Origin: Candidatus Kuenenia hertensis
Lineage (GTDB): Bacteria > Planctomycetota > Brocadiia > Brocadiales > Brocadiaceae
Assembly (NCBI GenBank): GCA_021646465.1
Contig: SOET01000033.1
Location: forward strand, 1-49,453
Direction of reading: 5' to 3'
Length of the DNA: 49,453 bases
Shown: piece after piece, positions 34,196 through 47,492 of the stretch
Position numbering within the stretch: the stretch's first letter is position 1
How the letters are laid out: each line of letters opens with the position of its first letter
The notes under the pieces: generated by a model
What the model saw: only the letters and a program-made list of their open reading frames with translations
Told to the model about the DNA's origin: nothing
The model's database searches: none
Program-made: the position numbers and the translations under genes

Positions 34196-35644
34196 CTACA
34201 ATAACTTGTTAAATGTAAGACTCTTAAAGATATCTACCATTTCTTCTCGCCGGATACCTTTTATACCAAGAAGCAAAAGAACATATGCCATAAAGGCCAC
34301 TGGAATAACAAGGAACATGTGTACCGTTCTCAAGGAATAAATTATCCATATAATGGTAAATGATGCCAGGAAAGGTTTTGCGCCTAATAGCAATAAAGAG
34401 ATATCAAATCCTTTCCTTTTAATACTTCTATAATAGAGTGACAGAATCAGGGCTTCTGTTATTACCGTGCTGATCGCCGCACCGTTTAAGTCAAGGATGG
34501 GAATAAAAATACAATTGCAGACAATATTAACTATCAGACCAAGCAGTGCATAAATGGAGTATTCCTTACTCGTTCTAAAAGTTGATATTAATAAATAGCT
34601 GAATATGTGATTGACAAATAATAGCAACACCGTACAGGAAAGTATTCTTAAAGGGATTACCGCATTTATATATATTTTACCATAAATGAGTACTATAATT
34701 TGCGGTGCATATATGCTCAATATGACCATAATCGGCATGCTTATAATAATCAGCAATCGACAGCTTTTTTTAGACAACTCCTGTAACAATAGCGTCGGCT
34801 TCTCTTTATATTGATTTGCCATCAATGGAAAAACCGCACTCATATAAGCACTTGGAATAAAAGCCAGGGTATTTATTAACCGATATGCAGCAGTATACTC
34901 GCCCACAGATATCTCCCCCTTCATAAATGATAACAAGGTAACATCTATTCTGTTATAAAAAGTCCAACTTATCGCACCAATTCCGATAGGCAGAGAACAC
35001 CGCAACATTTCTTTACAAAGCTTCATATCAACAACAAATTTAGGAGCAAAAAATTTCTTGCAAAGTATCGTGAGATTGACAAAAAAAACAACCACTCCTG
35101 CAAGGCAATTTATCCATGCCAGTGTAATAATATTTTCTCCATATGATAATGCAATGACACTGAGTAATACGTTGACGCAATAATACAGTATCATGGTAAT
35201 CCCAATGTATTTTAGTTTTTCATGAGACTGGAATACAGCGTGAAAGGTAGTATTTAAAGAAAACAAACAAAGCCCTATGCCGAAGAGGCAGGTTGTTATA
35301 ATTGTGTCGGGAGGATAACGTAATATTAATACGATAAAAGCTATGACGAACAAGACGCAAAGGCCTAAAAAGCCCTTCAGAACAAAAAGATTTACAAAAT
35401 ATAGCGAAGAAACCTCTTTTTTCTTTGATATTTCTCTAACGACATAATTAAATAATCCAAAATCTGTTACAGCAAGAAACATCTGGGTAAAGACCATTGC
35501 AAAGGATAGTTTGCCAAACTGCACATTGCCAAGGTATCTTGCGGTAACTATGAGATACAACATTTGAAGGAGGATATTTGTAATTTGCGCAAGAAGGACA
35601 AACAGTGTGTTTTTAACAACCCTGGTTTTTATGCCTGTGTTCAT
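34196..35644 (-). CDS. Wzx-like polysaccharide flippase
   Basis: A 482-residue protein with about 14 hydrophobic helices and the polysaccharide-biosynthesis (PF01943/PF13440, MOP superfamily) pattern: KNTLFVLLAQITNILLQMLY, FGKLSFAMVFTQMFLAVTDFG near the start and YRLINTLAFIPSAYMSAVFP in the middle. It would move a lipid-linked oligosaccharide across the inner membrane after the GT enzymes next to it have built it. It begins a coupled series with the two GT4 genes (TAG-ATG junction). A second, plus-strand flippase of the same superfamily is at 44507-45784. Confidence 0.9.
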   Translation of the reverse strand: MNTGIKTRVVKNTLFVLLAQITNILLQMLYLIVTARYLGNVQFGKLSFAMVFTQMFLAVTDFGLFNYVVREISKKKEVSSLYFVNLFVLKGFLGLCVLFVIAFIVLILRYPPDTIITTCLFGIGLCLFSLNTTFHAVFQSHEKLKYIGITMILYYCVNVLLSVIALSYGENIITLAWINCLAGVVVFFVNLTILCKKFFAPKFVVDMKLCKEMLRCSLPIGIGAISWTFYNRIDVTLLSFMKGEISVGEYTAAYRLINTLAFIPSAYMSAVFPLMANQYKEKPTLLLQELSKKSCRLLIIISMPIMVILSIYAPQIIVLIYGKIYINAVIPLRILSCTVLLLFVNHIFSYLLISTFRTSKEYSIYALLGLIVNIVCNCIFIPILDLNGAAISTVITEALILSLYYRSIKRKGFDISLLLLGAKPFLASFTIIWIIYSLRTVHMFLVIPVAFMAYVLLLLGIKGIRREEMVDIFKSLTFNKLL

Positions 35645-35769
35645 ATTCTTTTCCGGTTATCAGCATTTCGGTCAAGTTTATTTGGTAGGCGATGCCCTGC
35701 CCTACATGGCTTAATATTCTCCCAATCTGTGGAAATCTGTGTAATCTGTGGATAAAAATTATTTTCAGG

Positions 35770-35878
35770 TGAAACCCACACGAGCCTTCGACTCACAAAA
35801 GGGGATGAAAATCAATAATTATTACAATAATTCATACGCAACGTAGGGGCTGAAGATTTTCAGTCCCTACACGACAAT
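35770..35878. repeat. Dispersed repeat B, copy 2
   Basis: Starts GTGAAACCCACACGAGCCTT, runs on through AAAATCAATAATTATTACAA to CATACGCAACGTAGG and ends in GTAGGGGCTGAA...TTCAGTCCCTAC plus ACGACAATT. Same order as copy 1 (17675-17793), with a different but still base-paired hairpin at the right end. It fills the 275-base spacer between the DUF2079 and flippase genes. Confidence 0.75.
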
Positions 35879-35919
35879 TGTCTATTTTTGAAGGAAACAT
35901 TATAAGCGTTTCGATGAAT

Positions 35920-37542
35920 TTAAAATTTAGCCCCTGTTGAGCTTTCTATGCCGGGCGTCAAAGGAAACAACATCTTTTTCCTGAAAAGGTATATTCCATC
36001 TTTCTGAAAAATAATTGTATGTGTCCTTGGTATTTCCTGAAGCAAGGTATCGTAGTGGCTGGCATTTATTCCATCACCGACGTATTTTAAGCGCTTTTCA
36101 TCTAAAACAACATAGTCTGCCGTTTCATACTTATAAGGGAAAACATAAAATGTATCCCTCTTTGCCATGCGGCTTGCGTATACCGAGTTTTGTGCACAAA
36201 CAGACGCCCCATCCGGAATAACATCAACTGCGTGTTGTATTGCCTTGTCATGTCGTGAAACAAGATAATTATTCAATGAATGTGGATTAATTATTTTCTT
36301 ATAATTCCAGAACAGATATGAAAAAGGAGAAGCTCCTGTCATGATATTGAAGTATAAAGATACAATGAGTACACCAACAATGATAATTTCTGGTTTCTGT
36401 AAGATCCGGAACTTTCGTAGATTTTGATGCATGAAATTGCAATGCACAAGTTTTTTTAGTCCGTAAATGAATGATAAGAAAACGAAAGGAACCATAGAGG
36501 CAGAATATTGATTGTTGATGGCATAGTGCAATGGCGCTGCTGATAAAAGCTGGATGGCTAATGGAGGTATAGCACAAGCCAGTGGAATTGGACTGATCAT
36601 TGGTATAAACAAAAGAGGAACCAACAGAACGTAGACAAATAATACTTTCTTCAGGCTGATAAATGCCTTTATAACAACCAACGGACTCAAAATAAGCGTC
36701 TTTAACATACCTGATATGCCACTGCCAAGATACGAATATGAACCACCCTGAGCCTCAATTACAGGATTTATCCCCCCGCAGTAATGCGGTAGTATTATCT
36801 TCACGTGGGCAAAAAAAAGCATGATACTAAGTAATGATATACACAGTCCTGTTTTGTGCCACCGATGACGTATCATTGTATAAAGACCCAATGCTGCTAC
36901 GGCTAGCAGATAAGGTTCTTTAATCAGCATAGCCAAAACTGCTGTAAAGAAAAACCATCCATTCCTGTTTGTTTCCAGAAAATAAAAGCAGAAAAGAATG
37001 AGTGGTATAAATGCATGATCCGGGTGGAAGTCAAAGAGGTTGTTATATTCCACCGCAGGAAACAGAAAGAATATTACAACAACCGCAAGCGAGAGTTTAT
37101 TATTCCTCAAATTTCTGACAGATATCAGATATATTGGAATTGATGACAGGGCAATGGTAACAGTTTGCAGAATGAGCAGGGTTAGGGCTGAAGGGAAAAC
37201 CTTGTAAAAACAGGCATGTATCAGAAAAATGGGAGAAAAGTGTCCGTTTATGAGATATTCAAACCGATAATTAAAGGCAATCTGCCATATTCTGTTCTCA
37301 TAAAAACCCAAATCCGCAATCGTACTGTGATAGGACAGGTAGCGCAAACAGGACATAGAACCAAAGATGAACAGGTAGGACCCTGTAATTATCCAAAGGA
37401 TTTTTTGGCTTCTCGCCATGTCCAAATCGTTATCAAGGGAAAAGAGACTTCTTTTTATGGGGGAATATTTTGAATACAAAAGAGCAATGCCCAAAGCAAG
37501 TACAGGAAGGAATGAGAAATATTTAAATAAGGTTGTAATCAT
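35920..37542 (-). CDS. DUF2079 integral membrane protein
   Basis: A 540-residue multi-pass protein of the DUF2079 family, probably GT-C-like. The first loop ADLGFYENRIWQIAFNYRFE followed by LINGHFSPIFLIHACFYKVF is the family signature: DXGXXXQ-type motif plus a conserved HFSP. About twelve hydrophobic helices follow, and a soluble C-terminal part (AIQHAVDVIPDGASVCAQNS, ADYVVLDEKR) ends the protein. DUF2079 members are widely found in glycan and lipid-glycosylation loci of planctomycetes and actinobacteria. They are thought to be membrane glycosyltransferases, though their activity is mostly unproven. It probably adds a sugar outside the membrane in this locus. Confidence 0.85.
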   Translation of the reverse strand: MITTLFKYFSFLPVLALGIALLYSKYSPIKRSLFSLDNDLDMARSQKILWIITGSYLFIFGSMSCLRYLSYHSTIADLGFYENRIWQIAFNYRFEYLINGHFSPIFLIHACFYKVFPSALTLLILQTVTIALSSIPIYLISVRNLRNNKLSLAVVVIFFLFPAVEYNNLFDFHPDHAFIPLILFCFYFLETNRNGWFFFTAVLAMLIKEPYLLAVAALGLYTMIRHRWHKTGLCISLLSIMLFFAHVKIILPHYCGGINPVIEAQGGSYSYLGSGISGMLKTLILSPLVVIKAFISLKKVLFVYVLLVPLLFIPMISPIPLACAIPPLAIQLLSAAPLHYAINNQYSASMVPFVFLSFIYGLKKLVHCNFMHQNLRKFRILQKPEIIIVGVLIVSLYFNIMTGASPFSYLFWNYKKIINPHSLNNYLVSRHDKAIQHAVDVIPDGASVCAQNSVYASRMAKRDTFYVFPYKYETADYVVLDEKRLKYVGDGINASHYDTLLQEIPRTHTIIFQKDGIYLFRKKMLFPLTPGIESSTGAKF

Positions 37543-37801
37543 GTATTGTATTTACCTGTAAATAATCTTTATCCGCAGATTAGCATGTAGGGCACTGCCG
37601 ATTATAACTTGTTTCTACAAGTAGTTTTTTGTGCTATCAGGAAGAAACTCCCGCCGCCGTTTCTAACCTGTCATCAGGACAGTTTTAAATATAATGCAAA
37701 TCCTGTTCATCCTGTCTAAGTTAGGTGAACTATTACATTTCACAGATTTTTATCTTTCTCTGCGTAATCTGCGCAATCTGTGGATTGGTCTTAAGTTTTT
37801 C

Positions 37802-38269
37802 TCATCGATCCGTACCATCTATGGATTCGTTTTTTCTTTGTTTCATCAATTGATAAAATTCTATTCCTACACCCGTTACAAGCAGGAAGTATGCAACATT
37901 CGCCACCTGCTCTGCTATGGGTTCCAGCTTTACTATGAGCAGAAAGGCGCAGGAAAGCAAGAAAATCATGAATAGCATAATATAAGGCGCAGAAGGTTTT
38001 TCGCGAAAGTACGGCCATCTCCTGATCAGTCGGGGTCTAACCCTCCTCACGATAGATACGATAATAACCATGATAATAATGTATGCCCCGTCTGGCAGTC
38101 CCTTTGCCGACTTCTTTAGCCCGCTGAGAAGGGAAATTATCAGCAAGAAAGCCCAGAAAGAATACCAGCACCATGGAAACACCTTCGTCTGCGTCCAGCT
38201 CCTTAATAAATTTAACGAAAAATTCTTCAAATTATGTATGGTTTTAGTCATTCTATTTTTTGAATTCAC
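37802..38269 (-). CDS. Small multi-pass membrane protein of unknown function
   Basis: A 155-residue protein with four predicted hydrophobic helices (FPWCWYSFWAFLLIISLLSG, DGAYIIIMVIIVSIV, YIMLFMIFLLSCAFLLIV, QVANVAYFLLVTGVGIEFY). Charged patches RRVRPRLIRRWPYFREK and QRKNESIDGTDR face the cytoplasm. I do not recognise it. The second Met (MTKTIHNLKNFS) could be the true start. It lies between the giant membrane-anchored protein and the DUF2079 gene. The Trp-rich helix 1 and strong positive loops recall small helper subunits of membrane enzymes, but no function can be assigned. Confidence 0.65.
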   Translation of the reverse strand: MNSKNRMTKTIHNLKNFSLNLLRSWTQTKVFPWCWYSFWAFLLIISLLSGLKKSAKGLPDGAYIIIMVIIVSIVRRVRPRLIRRWPYFREKPSAPYIMLFMIFLLSCAFLLIVKLEPIAEQVANVAYFLLVTGVGIEFYQLMKQRKNESIDGTDR

Positions 38270-38407
38270 TAATATATCCTTTTTGTGCAGCCCATAAACT
38301 TCCGTAATTTCTTAATACAACCTTTATTTTTACTAGGCAATGCCCTACCCTACCCGGAAAATTATAAAAATTTGGAAATGTTCCCCAGTCTGTTTACTGC
38401 CGAACTG

Positions 38408-43129
<4,722 letters not shown>

Positions 43130-43256
43130 TTATTATGGTTAAGCGTATTTTCATGTGTTTGCGCAGATTTTATCTGAAAAAAACCTTGGCGTACCAGATT
43201 ACACAGATTAGCACAATGTAGGGCACGGCATTGCCTGCCGGAAAAAAATATTTTCA

Positions 43257-43312
43257 GGTGAAACCCTCACGAGCCATAGGCTCACAAAAGGGGACGAAAA
43301 TCAATAATTATT
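43257..43312. repeat. Dispersed repeat B, truncated copy 3
   Basis: The left ~56 bases of repeat B (GTGAAACCCTCACGAGCC, then GGGGACGAAAATCAATAATT) match copy 2 and stop exactly where MITE-like copy 3 begins. The right part and its hairpin are absent on the other side. Confidence 0.7.
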
Positions 43313-43443
43313 GTATCTATTCAGCAAGTAATACACACCCCGCCAGCTTACGCTGCCACCCCTCCTTTTAGAGGGGGAAAACAGGAAAACCCTATATTAA
43401 GAGAAAATTTAGGGGTGTGTTATGAATTACGCCGAATAGTTAT
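43313..43443. mobile_element. MITE-like element, copy 3 (degraded)
   Basis: 131 bases with the same left end (GTATCTATTCAGC) and a right end with changes (GCCGAATAGTTAT). The inner arms are partly lost (GAGGGG became GAGAAAA). Flanking 8-mers TAATTATT and ACCTTATT agree at only five of eight positions, so the target duplication has decayed or the insertion site was rearranged. It lies next to a truncated repeat B. Confidence 0.78.
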
Positions 43444-43773
43444 ACCTTATTTTAACCTTTTCCTGATTTGCGGAAATCTGCGTAATCTGCGAATGTCGAA
43501 GATATTAACATAATCACTTTGGGGATTCAAGATATAAGAGAATTACGATTTTAAATTATTACTTGATTTTGCATTTTGCTTTGTTAGAATCACCTCCACC
43601 ATGAATGACAATCCACAGATTTTGCAGATGAACACAGATTTTAAACAGGATTCTTTTAAAATACTTTTCCTTGTAATCTGAGAAATCTGTGGATGAAAGG
43701 TGTTTTTTAGGCAAATTACTTGTTTATGTGCTCTTTGCCCCTTCCACCGTGAAAAATTGTTGTTACGATACCA

Positions 43774-44520
43774 ATGCAGCTTATCAGCAAAAAAATATCG
43801 GTAATCATGCCGGCGCACAATGAGGGCAACCTGGTTTATGAAAACCTGATAAAGACGTATAAAGTACTCAGGCGAACGTTTGCATCACATGAGATAATCC
43901 TGGTAAGCGATGGGAGCAAAGACAACACGACTTCAGAAGCAAGGCGGGCCGGTGCGGTTACAGATACTATAAAGGTTGTGGATTATAGAAATAATGCAGG
44001 GAAGGGAAACGCCTTAAAGGCCGGGTTTCCCCATGCAAGCGGCGAATTAATTGCCTTCCTTGACGCAGACCTCGATATCCATCCCAGGCAAATCCAGACC
44101 ATGTTCCACGCCATGGAGAAAAGAGATGCCGATGTTATCGTTGGCTCAAAATACCACCCCGCCTCAAAAGTAAACACCCCGAAAAGGCGCAAACTGATTA
44201 GCCTTATTTACAAAATTATTTTATTTATCTTCTTCAGACTGCCCTTGCGTGACACACAGGCAGGCCTGAAACTTTTTAAAACCGAGGTGTTGAAAAAGGT
44301 ATTTCCAAAAGTCGTTTGTAAACGGTTTGCCTTCGACGTTGAACTGCTGGCAAATGCGCATCGTATTGGTTACAAAATTATCGAATGCCCCATCGTATTG
44401 AAGTTTCGCAGGGAAATGAGGTGGGGAAACATTAAGTTTAAGACGCTGTATTATACGGGGATTGACACATTGGCGATATTCTATCGCATGTATATATTGC
44501 ACTATTATGATAAACAATAA
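43774..44520 (+). CDS. Family 2 glycosyltransferase, dolichyl/polyprenyl-phosphate-sugar synthase type
   Basis: A 248-residue GT2 enzyme. SVIMPAHNEGNLVYENL, the metal-binding DADLDIHP, GSKYHPASKV and LPLRDTQAGLKLFKTE are the hallmarks of DPM1-like enzymes, which transfer mannose or glucose from an NDP-sugar to a polyprenyl phosphate. The product would be the donor for membrane GT-C enzymes. It has no TM helices of its own at the C-terminus except a weak aromatic stretch. Its last 14 bases overlap the start of the flippase gene. The likely downstream user is the DUF2079 or another GT-C enzyme of this locus. Confidence 0.9.
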   Translation: MQLISKKISVIMPAHNEGNLVYENLIKTYKVLRRTFASHEIILVSDGSKDNTTSEARRAGAVTDTIKVVDYRNNAGKGNALKAGFPHASGELIAFLDADLDIHPRQIQTMFHAMEKRDADVIVGSKYHPASKVNTPKRRKLISLIYKIILFIFFRLPLRDTQAGLKLFKTEVLKKVFPKVVCKRFAFDVELLANAHRIGYKIIECPIVLKFRREMRWGNIKFKTLYYTGIDTLAIFYRMYILHYYDKQ

Positions 44521-45784
44521 ACTCATCAAAAGCGGCTTCTATCTGTTTCTTGCTTCTATGGCAGGAAACGTTTCTGCATATTTCTTTCAATTTTACATGA
44601 GCAGGAAGTTAAGCGTGGATGACTTTGGCATGTTGAATTCCTTACTGTCATTATCAGCCATTGTATCCGTTCCTGCGGGTACCGTCTCACTTGTAATGGC
44701 AAGGTACGTTTCTAAATTTAATGCGTTACAAAATATCGGGAAGATAAAATATTTGTTTTTTAATGCATATGTAAAGCTGTTAATAGCCGGGGGGGTTGGT
44801 TTTGGCATATTTATTTCTCTGAGTGCGCATATCAGTAATTTTTTGAAGGTAAGCACAAGGATTCCCATTATACTTATTGGGTTCTCTTTACTGTTATCAC
44901 TGATATTGCCCATAAATATGGGACTCTTGCAGGGATTGCAAAGATTCGGATATTTGGGAATAAACGGCGTCTTGTCGGGTGTATTACGCCTGGTATTTGG
45001 CGTCTTATTGATATATATTGGTTTAGGTATTAACGGGGCAATATTGGCCGGAATAATCCCCATCTTTATAATAATCCTCTTAACATTCTACCCTGCGAGG
45101 TTTTTATTTAACAGAACCATTGAATGCGATAAAGAAAAATATACGAAAGAAATCTTATGGTACAGCCTGCCAACAATATTATCAACGCTCTCTTTTACCG
45201 GTTTACTGAACATTGACCTTGTATTGGTAAAACATTTTTTCAGCCCGGAAGAAGCGGGAAACTATGCGGCAGCAGCAATTTTGGGCAGGTCTGTATTTTA
45301 CCTGCCGGGGGCTATAATACTGGCGATGTTTCCCATGGTCTCCGAGTCGCATACCCTGAATAGAGACATCTATGGATTGCTCAGCAAGGCGCTCCTCTTT
45401 ACCGTTCTATTGTCCGGAGCGGGGCTTGTACTTTTTTCTGTCTTTCCCTCCCAATTAATGGGTTTATTAATGGGGAACAAATTCATCGCAACAGCGCCAT
45501 TATTGCGTATATTCGGCTTTGCCATGCTGCCGTTTGCCCTCCTTAATATATTGATAAACTTTAACCTTGCCAGGCATAATACAAAATTTGTATACACGTT
45601 AGCGCCAGGTTGTCTGCTGGAAATATTCTTGTTATATATATTCCATGACTCACTTACGCATGTGATATATATTATGGGCGGAAGCGGCGCCCTCTTGTTC
45701 CTTGTTAATTTCTTTCTGATACTCCGGGAAAAGACTGGTTATGTATATCGGTATCCACAGATTGCGCAGATTAACACAGATTAG
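44507..45784 (+). CDS. Wzx/MATE-like polysaccharide flippase
   Basis: A 425-residue membrane protein of the MOP superfamily with ~12-14 helices (LIKSGFYLFLASMAGNVSAY, DFGMLNSLLSLSAIVSVPAG, NIDLVLVKHFFSPEEAGNYA). The frame is open from 44462, but the ATG at 44507 starts the family sequence (MINNKLIKSGFY), lies inside the end of the GT2 gene (14-base overlap) and is the likely start. It would flip a lipid-linked glycan or a related precursor. The last residues (YRYPQIAQINTD) are coded by a CAGATT-type repeat tract, so the C-terminus has been altered by that repeat. Confidence 0.88.
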   Translation: MINNKLIKSGFYLFLASMAGNVSAYFFQFYMSRKLSVDDFGMLNSLLSLSAIVSVPAGTVSLVMARYVSKFNALQNIGKIKYLFFNAYVKLLIAGGVGFGIFISLSAHISNFLKVSTRIPIILIGFSLLLSLILPINMGLLQGLQRFGYLGINGVLSGVLRLVFGVLLIYIGLGINGAILAGIIPIFIIILLTFYPARFLFNRTIECDKEKYTKEILWYSLPTILSTLSFTGLLNIDLVLVKHFFSPEEAGNYAAAAILGRSVFYLPGAIILAMFPMVSESHTLNRDIYGLLSKALLFTVLLSGAGLVLFSVFPSQLMGLLMGNKFIATAPLLRIFGFAMLPFALLNILINFNLARHNTKFVYTLAPGCLLEIFLLYIFHDSLTHVIYIMGGSGALLFLVNFFLILREKTGYVYRYPQIAQINTD

Positions 45785-45840
45785 CATGATAGGGCATGGC
45801 ACTGCCTGCCAAATAAAACAAATTCCAGCACGTTACAAAT

Positions 45841-46887
45841 ATGAGTTTTTATTTTATAGATATTATAATTCCTGTAAAAGAGATAAATAATTACATTTAC
45901 GAATCTGTCCCGGAAATGTTAAACCTCGATTACGAAAACTTTGGTATCATCATCTTCCCGGATACCTTCAATGGTGATGAACGACTGATGAATCTAGCTC
46001 AACACTTAAAACTCAAAACTCAAAATCCGAAACTAAAAATAATACCCACCGGCAACATCGGCCCTGCACAAAAAAGGGATCTGGCATTAAAACACTCTGA
46101 CGCAGATATATTTGCATTTTTAGATGACGACGCCTATCCGAGAAAAGATTGGTTAAAAAATGCCGTAAAACATTTTCATGACCCTCTTGTTGCAGCAGTT
46201 GGTGGTCCGGCAATTACCCCTCCCAACAATTCATTTTATCAAAAAGTCTCCGGAGCGGTCTTTTTAAGCAAAATAAGCGGTGGAAACCCGGAAAGGTACT
46301 GGCCAATAGGGAAGATACGGGAAGTTGACGACTGGCCTTCGGTAAACCTGTTAGTTCGCAGGGGTGTATTTGAGAAAATCGGCGGTTTCAATTCGGCTTA
46401 TTGGCCCGGAGAAGATACAAAACTCTGTCTCGATATTGTAAAATTGGGGGGAAAAATCATTTACGATCCGGACGTCATCGCATGGCACCACAGGAGGGAA
46501 GGACTCAAAAGGCATCTCAGGCAGATTGGCCGTTATGGCCTTCACCGGGGATTCTTTGCAAAAAAATTTCCGGAAACATCACTACGACTGAAATACTTTA
46601 TTCCATCATTTTTTGTTATATTTCTGTTGTCATACCTTCCACTCTCTCTTTATACTACAAAGAGGGGTTGTCTTGCTGAAATTTTCAACGGCCTTTATTG
46701 TTCGGGGATTACAATCTATTTCGTCGCACTTGGAATAGCCTTTTATCAGATTTACAGGAAAGAGAAGAACTTTTCAGTCTCTCTGGTTAGCTTATTCTAT
46801 ATTTTCTTAACCCACATCTGGTACGGCATACGATTTCTCCAGGGATTTTTATTCACAAAAGATTTAAAAAGTAAATTGAGGTCGTAA
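45841..46887 (+). CDS. Family 2 glycosyltransferase with C-terminal membrane helices
   Basis: A 348-residue GT2 enzyme: IDIIIPVKEINNYIYES, NIGPAQKRDLALKHSD, FLDDDAYPRKDWL with the acidic metal site, WPGEDTKLCLDIVKLG with the ED pair, and WHHRREGLKRHLRQIGRYG. Three hydrophobic helices follow (FIPSFFVIFLLSYLP, SGITIYFVALGIAF, SLVSLFYIFLTHIW). A heptanucleotide array at 46005-46039 codes for HLKLKTQNPKLK between the N-terminal strands and the NIGPAQKRD motif, where other members have a short loop. The donor sugar is unknown. It follows the flippase by 56 bases. Confidence 0.88.
   Translation: MSFYFIDIIIPVKEINNYIYESVPEMLNLDYENFGIIIFPDTFNGDERLMNLAQHLKLKTQNPKLKIIPTGNIGPAQKRDLALKHSDADIFAFLDDDAYPRKDWLKNAVKHFHDPLVAAVGGPAITPPNNSFYQKVSGAVFLSKISGGNPERYWPIGKIREVDDWPSVNLLVRRGVFEKIGGFNSAYWPGEDTKLCLDIVKLGGKIIYDPDVIAWHHRREGLKRHLRQIGRYGLHRGFFAKKFPETSLRLKYFIPSFFVIFLLSYLPLSLYTTKRGCLAEIFNGLYCSGITIYFVALGIAFYQIYRKEKNFSVSLVSLFYIFLTHIWYGIRFLQGFLFTKDLKSKLRS
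46005..46039. repeat. Heptanucleotide array inside a GT2 gene (CTCAAAA unit, 5 units)
   Basis: CTTAAAA, CTCAAAA twice, TCCGAAA, CTAAAAA: five 7-base units, 35 bases. Codes for LKLKTQNPKLK in a loop of the glycosyltransferase; the frame and downstream motifs are intact. Confidence 0.8.
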
Positions 46888-46900
46888 TTTTGGGACGCAG

Positions 46901-47314
46901 ATGAACGCTGATTTTAAGGATTTTAAACACAAAGAATTGAGTGAAAAATTCATTGAAGTATTCTATAAGGTTTATAACAACCTCGGCTATGGTTTTCTTG
47001 AAAAGGTTTATGAAAATGCCCTGATGGTAGAATTTAAAAGAACTGACATTCCCGCTGCCCCCCAATCTCCAATAAAGGTAACTTATGAAGGAGAAATCAT
47101 CGGAGAATATTATGCCGATATACTGATTGATAATAAGATAATAGTTGAGATAAAAGCAGCAAGGCAATTAGCGGAAGAACATGAAGCCCAATTACTGAAT
47201 TACCTGAAAGCAACCGATATAGAAGTTGGACTTTTGTTTAACTTTGGACCAAAACCAGAAATTAAACGTAAAGCGTTTGATAATAAGAGAAAATTTAACA
47301 GATTGAAGATGTAA
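46901..47314 (+). CDS. GxxExxY family protein
   Basis: A 137-residue protein with the name-giving motif GFLEKVYENAL (about residues 27-37), then YYADILIDNKIIVEIKAARQ, where D and EIK fit the PD-(D/E)XK nuclease-like core, and a C-terminal LLNYLKATDIEVGLLFNFG. GxxExxY proteins are common in planctomycetes and cyanobacteria and remain uncharacterised. The start codon and first residues (MNADFKDF) are coded by a CAGATGAACGCTGATT-type repeat tract that recurs in the spacers on both sides (46890-46925 and 47325-47485), so the gene may spread with that repeat or use it as a start. Confidence 0.85.
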   Translation: MNADFKDFKHKELSEKFIEVFYKVYNNLGYGFLEKVYENALMVEFKRTDIPAAPQSPIKVTYEGEIIGEYYADILIDNKIIVEIKAARQLAEEHEAQLLNYLKATDIEVGLLFNFGPKPEIKRKAFDNKRKFNRLKM

Positions 47315-47492
47315 ACTCATTTAAAACTAAAAATATCTGCGTATATCAGCGGAAATTTGCGTCCCATACTTTGATAATGATATTCGGACGCAGATAAACG
47401 CAGATTTTCAGGATTTTAATAAAAATATCATATTATGATGAATAATATTTAAAGCATCTGCGTATATCAGCGGAAATTTGCGTCCCATTACT
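47315..47492. repeat. CAGATT/CTGCGT repeat tracts between GxxExxY and radical SAM genes
   Basis: The motif ATCTGCGTATATCAGCGGAA occurs twice (from about 47333 and 47456), each copy ending ATTTGCGTCCCAT. Between them is GGACGCAGATAAACGCAGAT, related to the start of the GxxExxY gene. This is a dispersed non-coding repeat, probably of the same family as tracts near 35720, 37750, 43190-43240, 43470-43700, 45760 and 48990. Confidence 0.65.

Larger units (their letters stand above)
43130..43773. other. 644-base repeat-filled spacer between divergent glycan genes
   Basis: No gene. It holds a CAGATT/GTAGGGCA tract near 43190-43240, a truncated repeat B (43257-43312), MITE-like copy 3 (43313-43443) and a tract of CAGATT/ATCTGCG words (43470-43700). 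Promoters for both the giant gene and the plus-strand GT2 must lie here. Confidence 0.65.

Noticed and set aside
43543-43818. 91-codon open frame on the minus strand in the divergent glycan spacer
   Set aside because: Its sequence (FHPQISQITRKS, FICKICGL) is just a translation of the CAGATT repeat tract and it overlaps the start of the GT2 gene.
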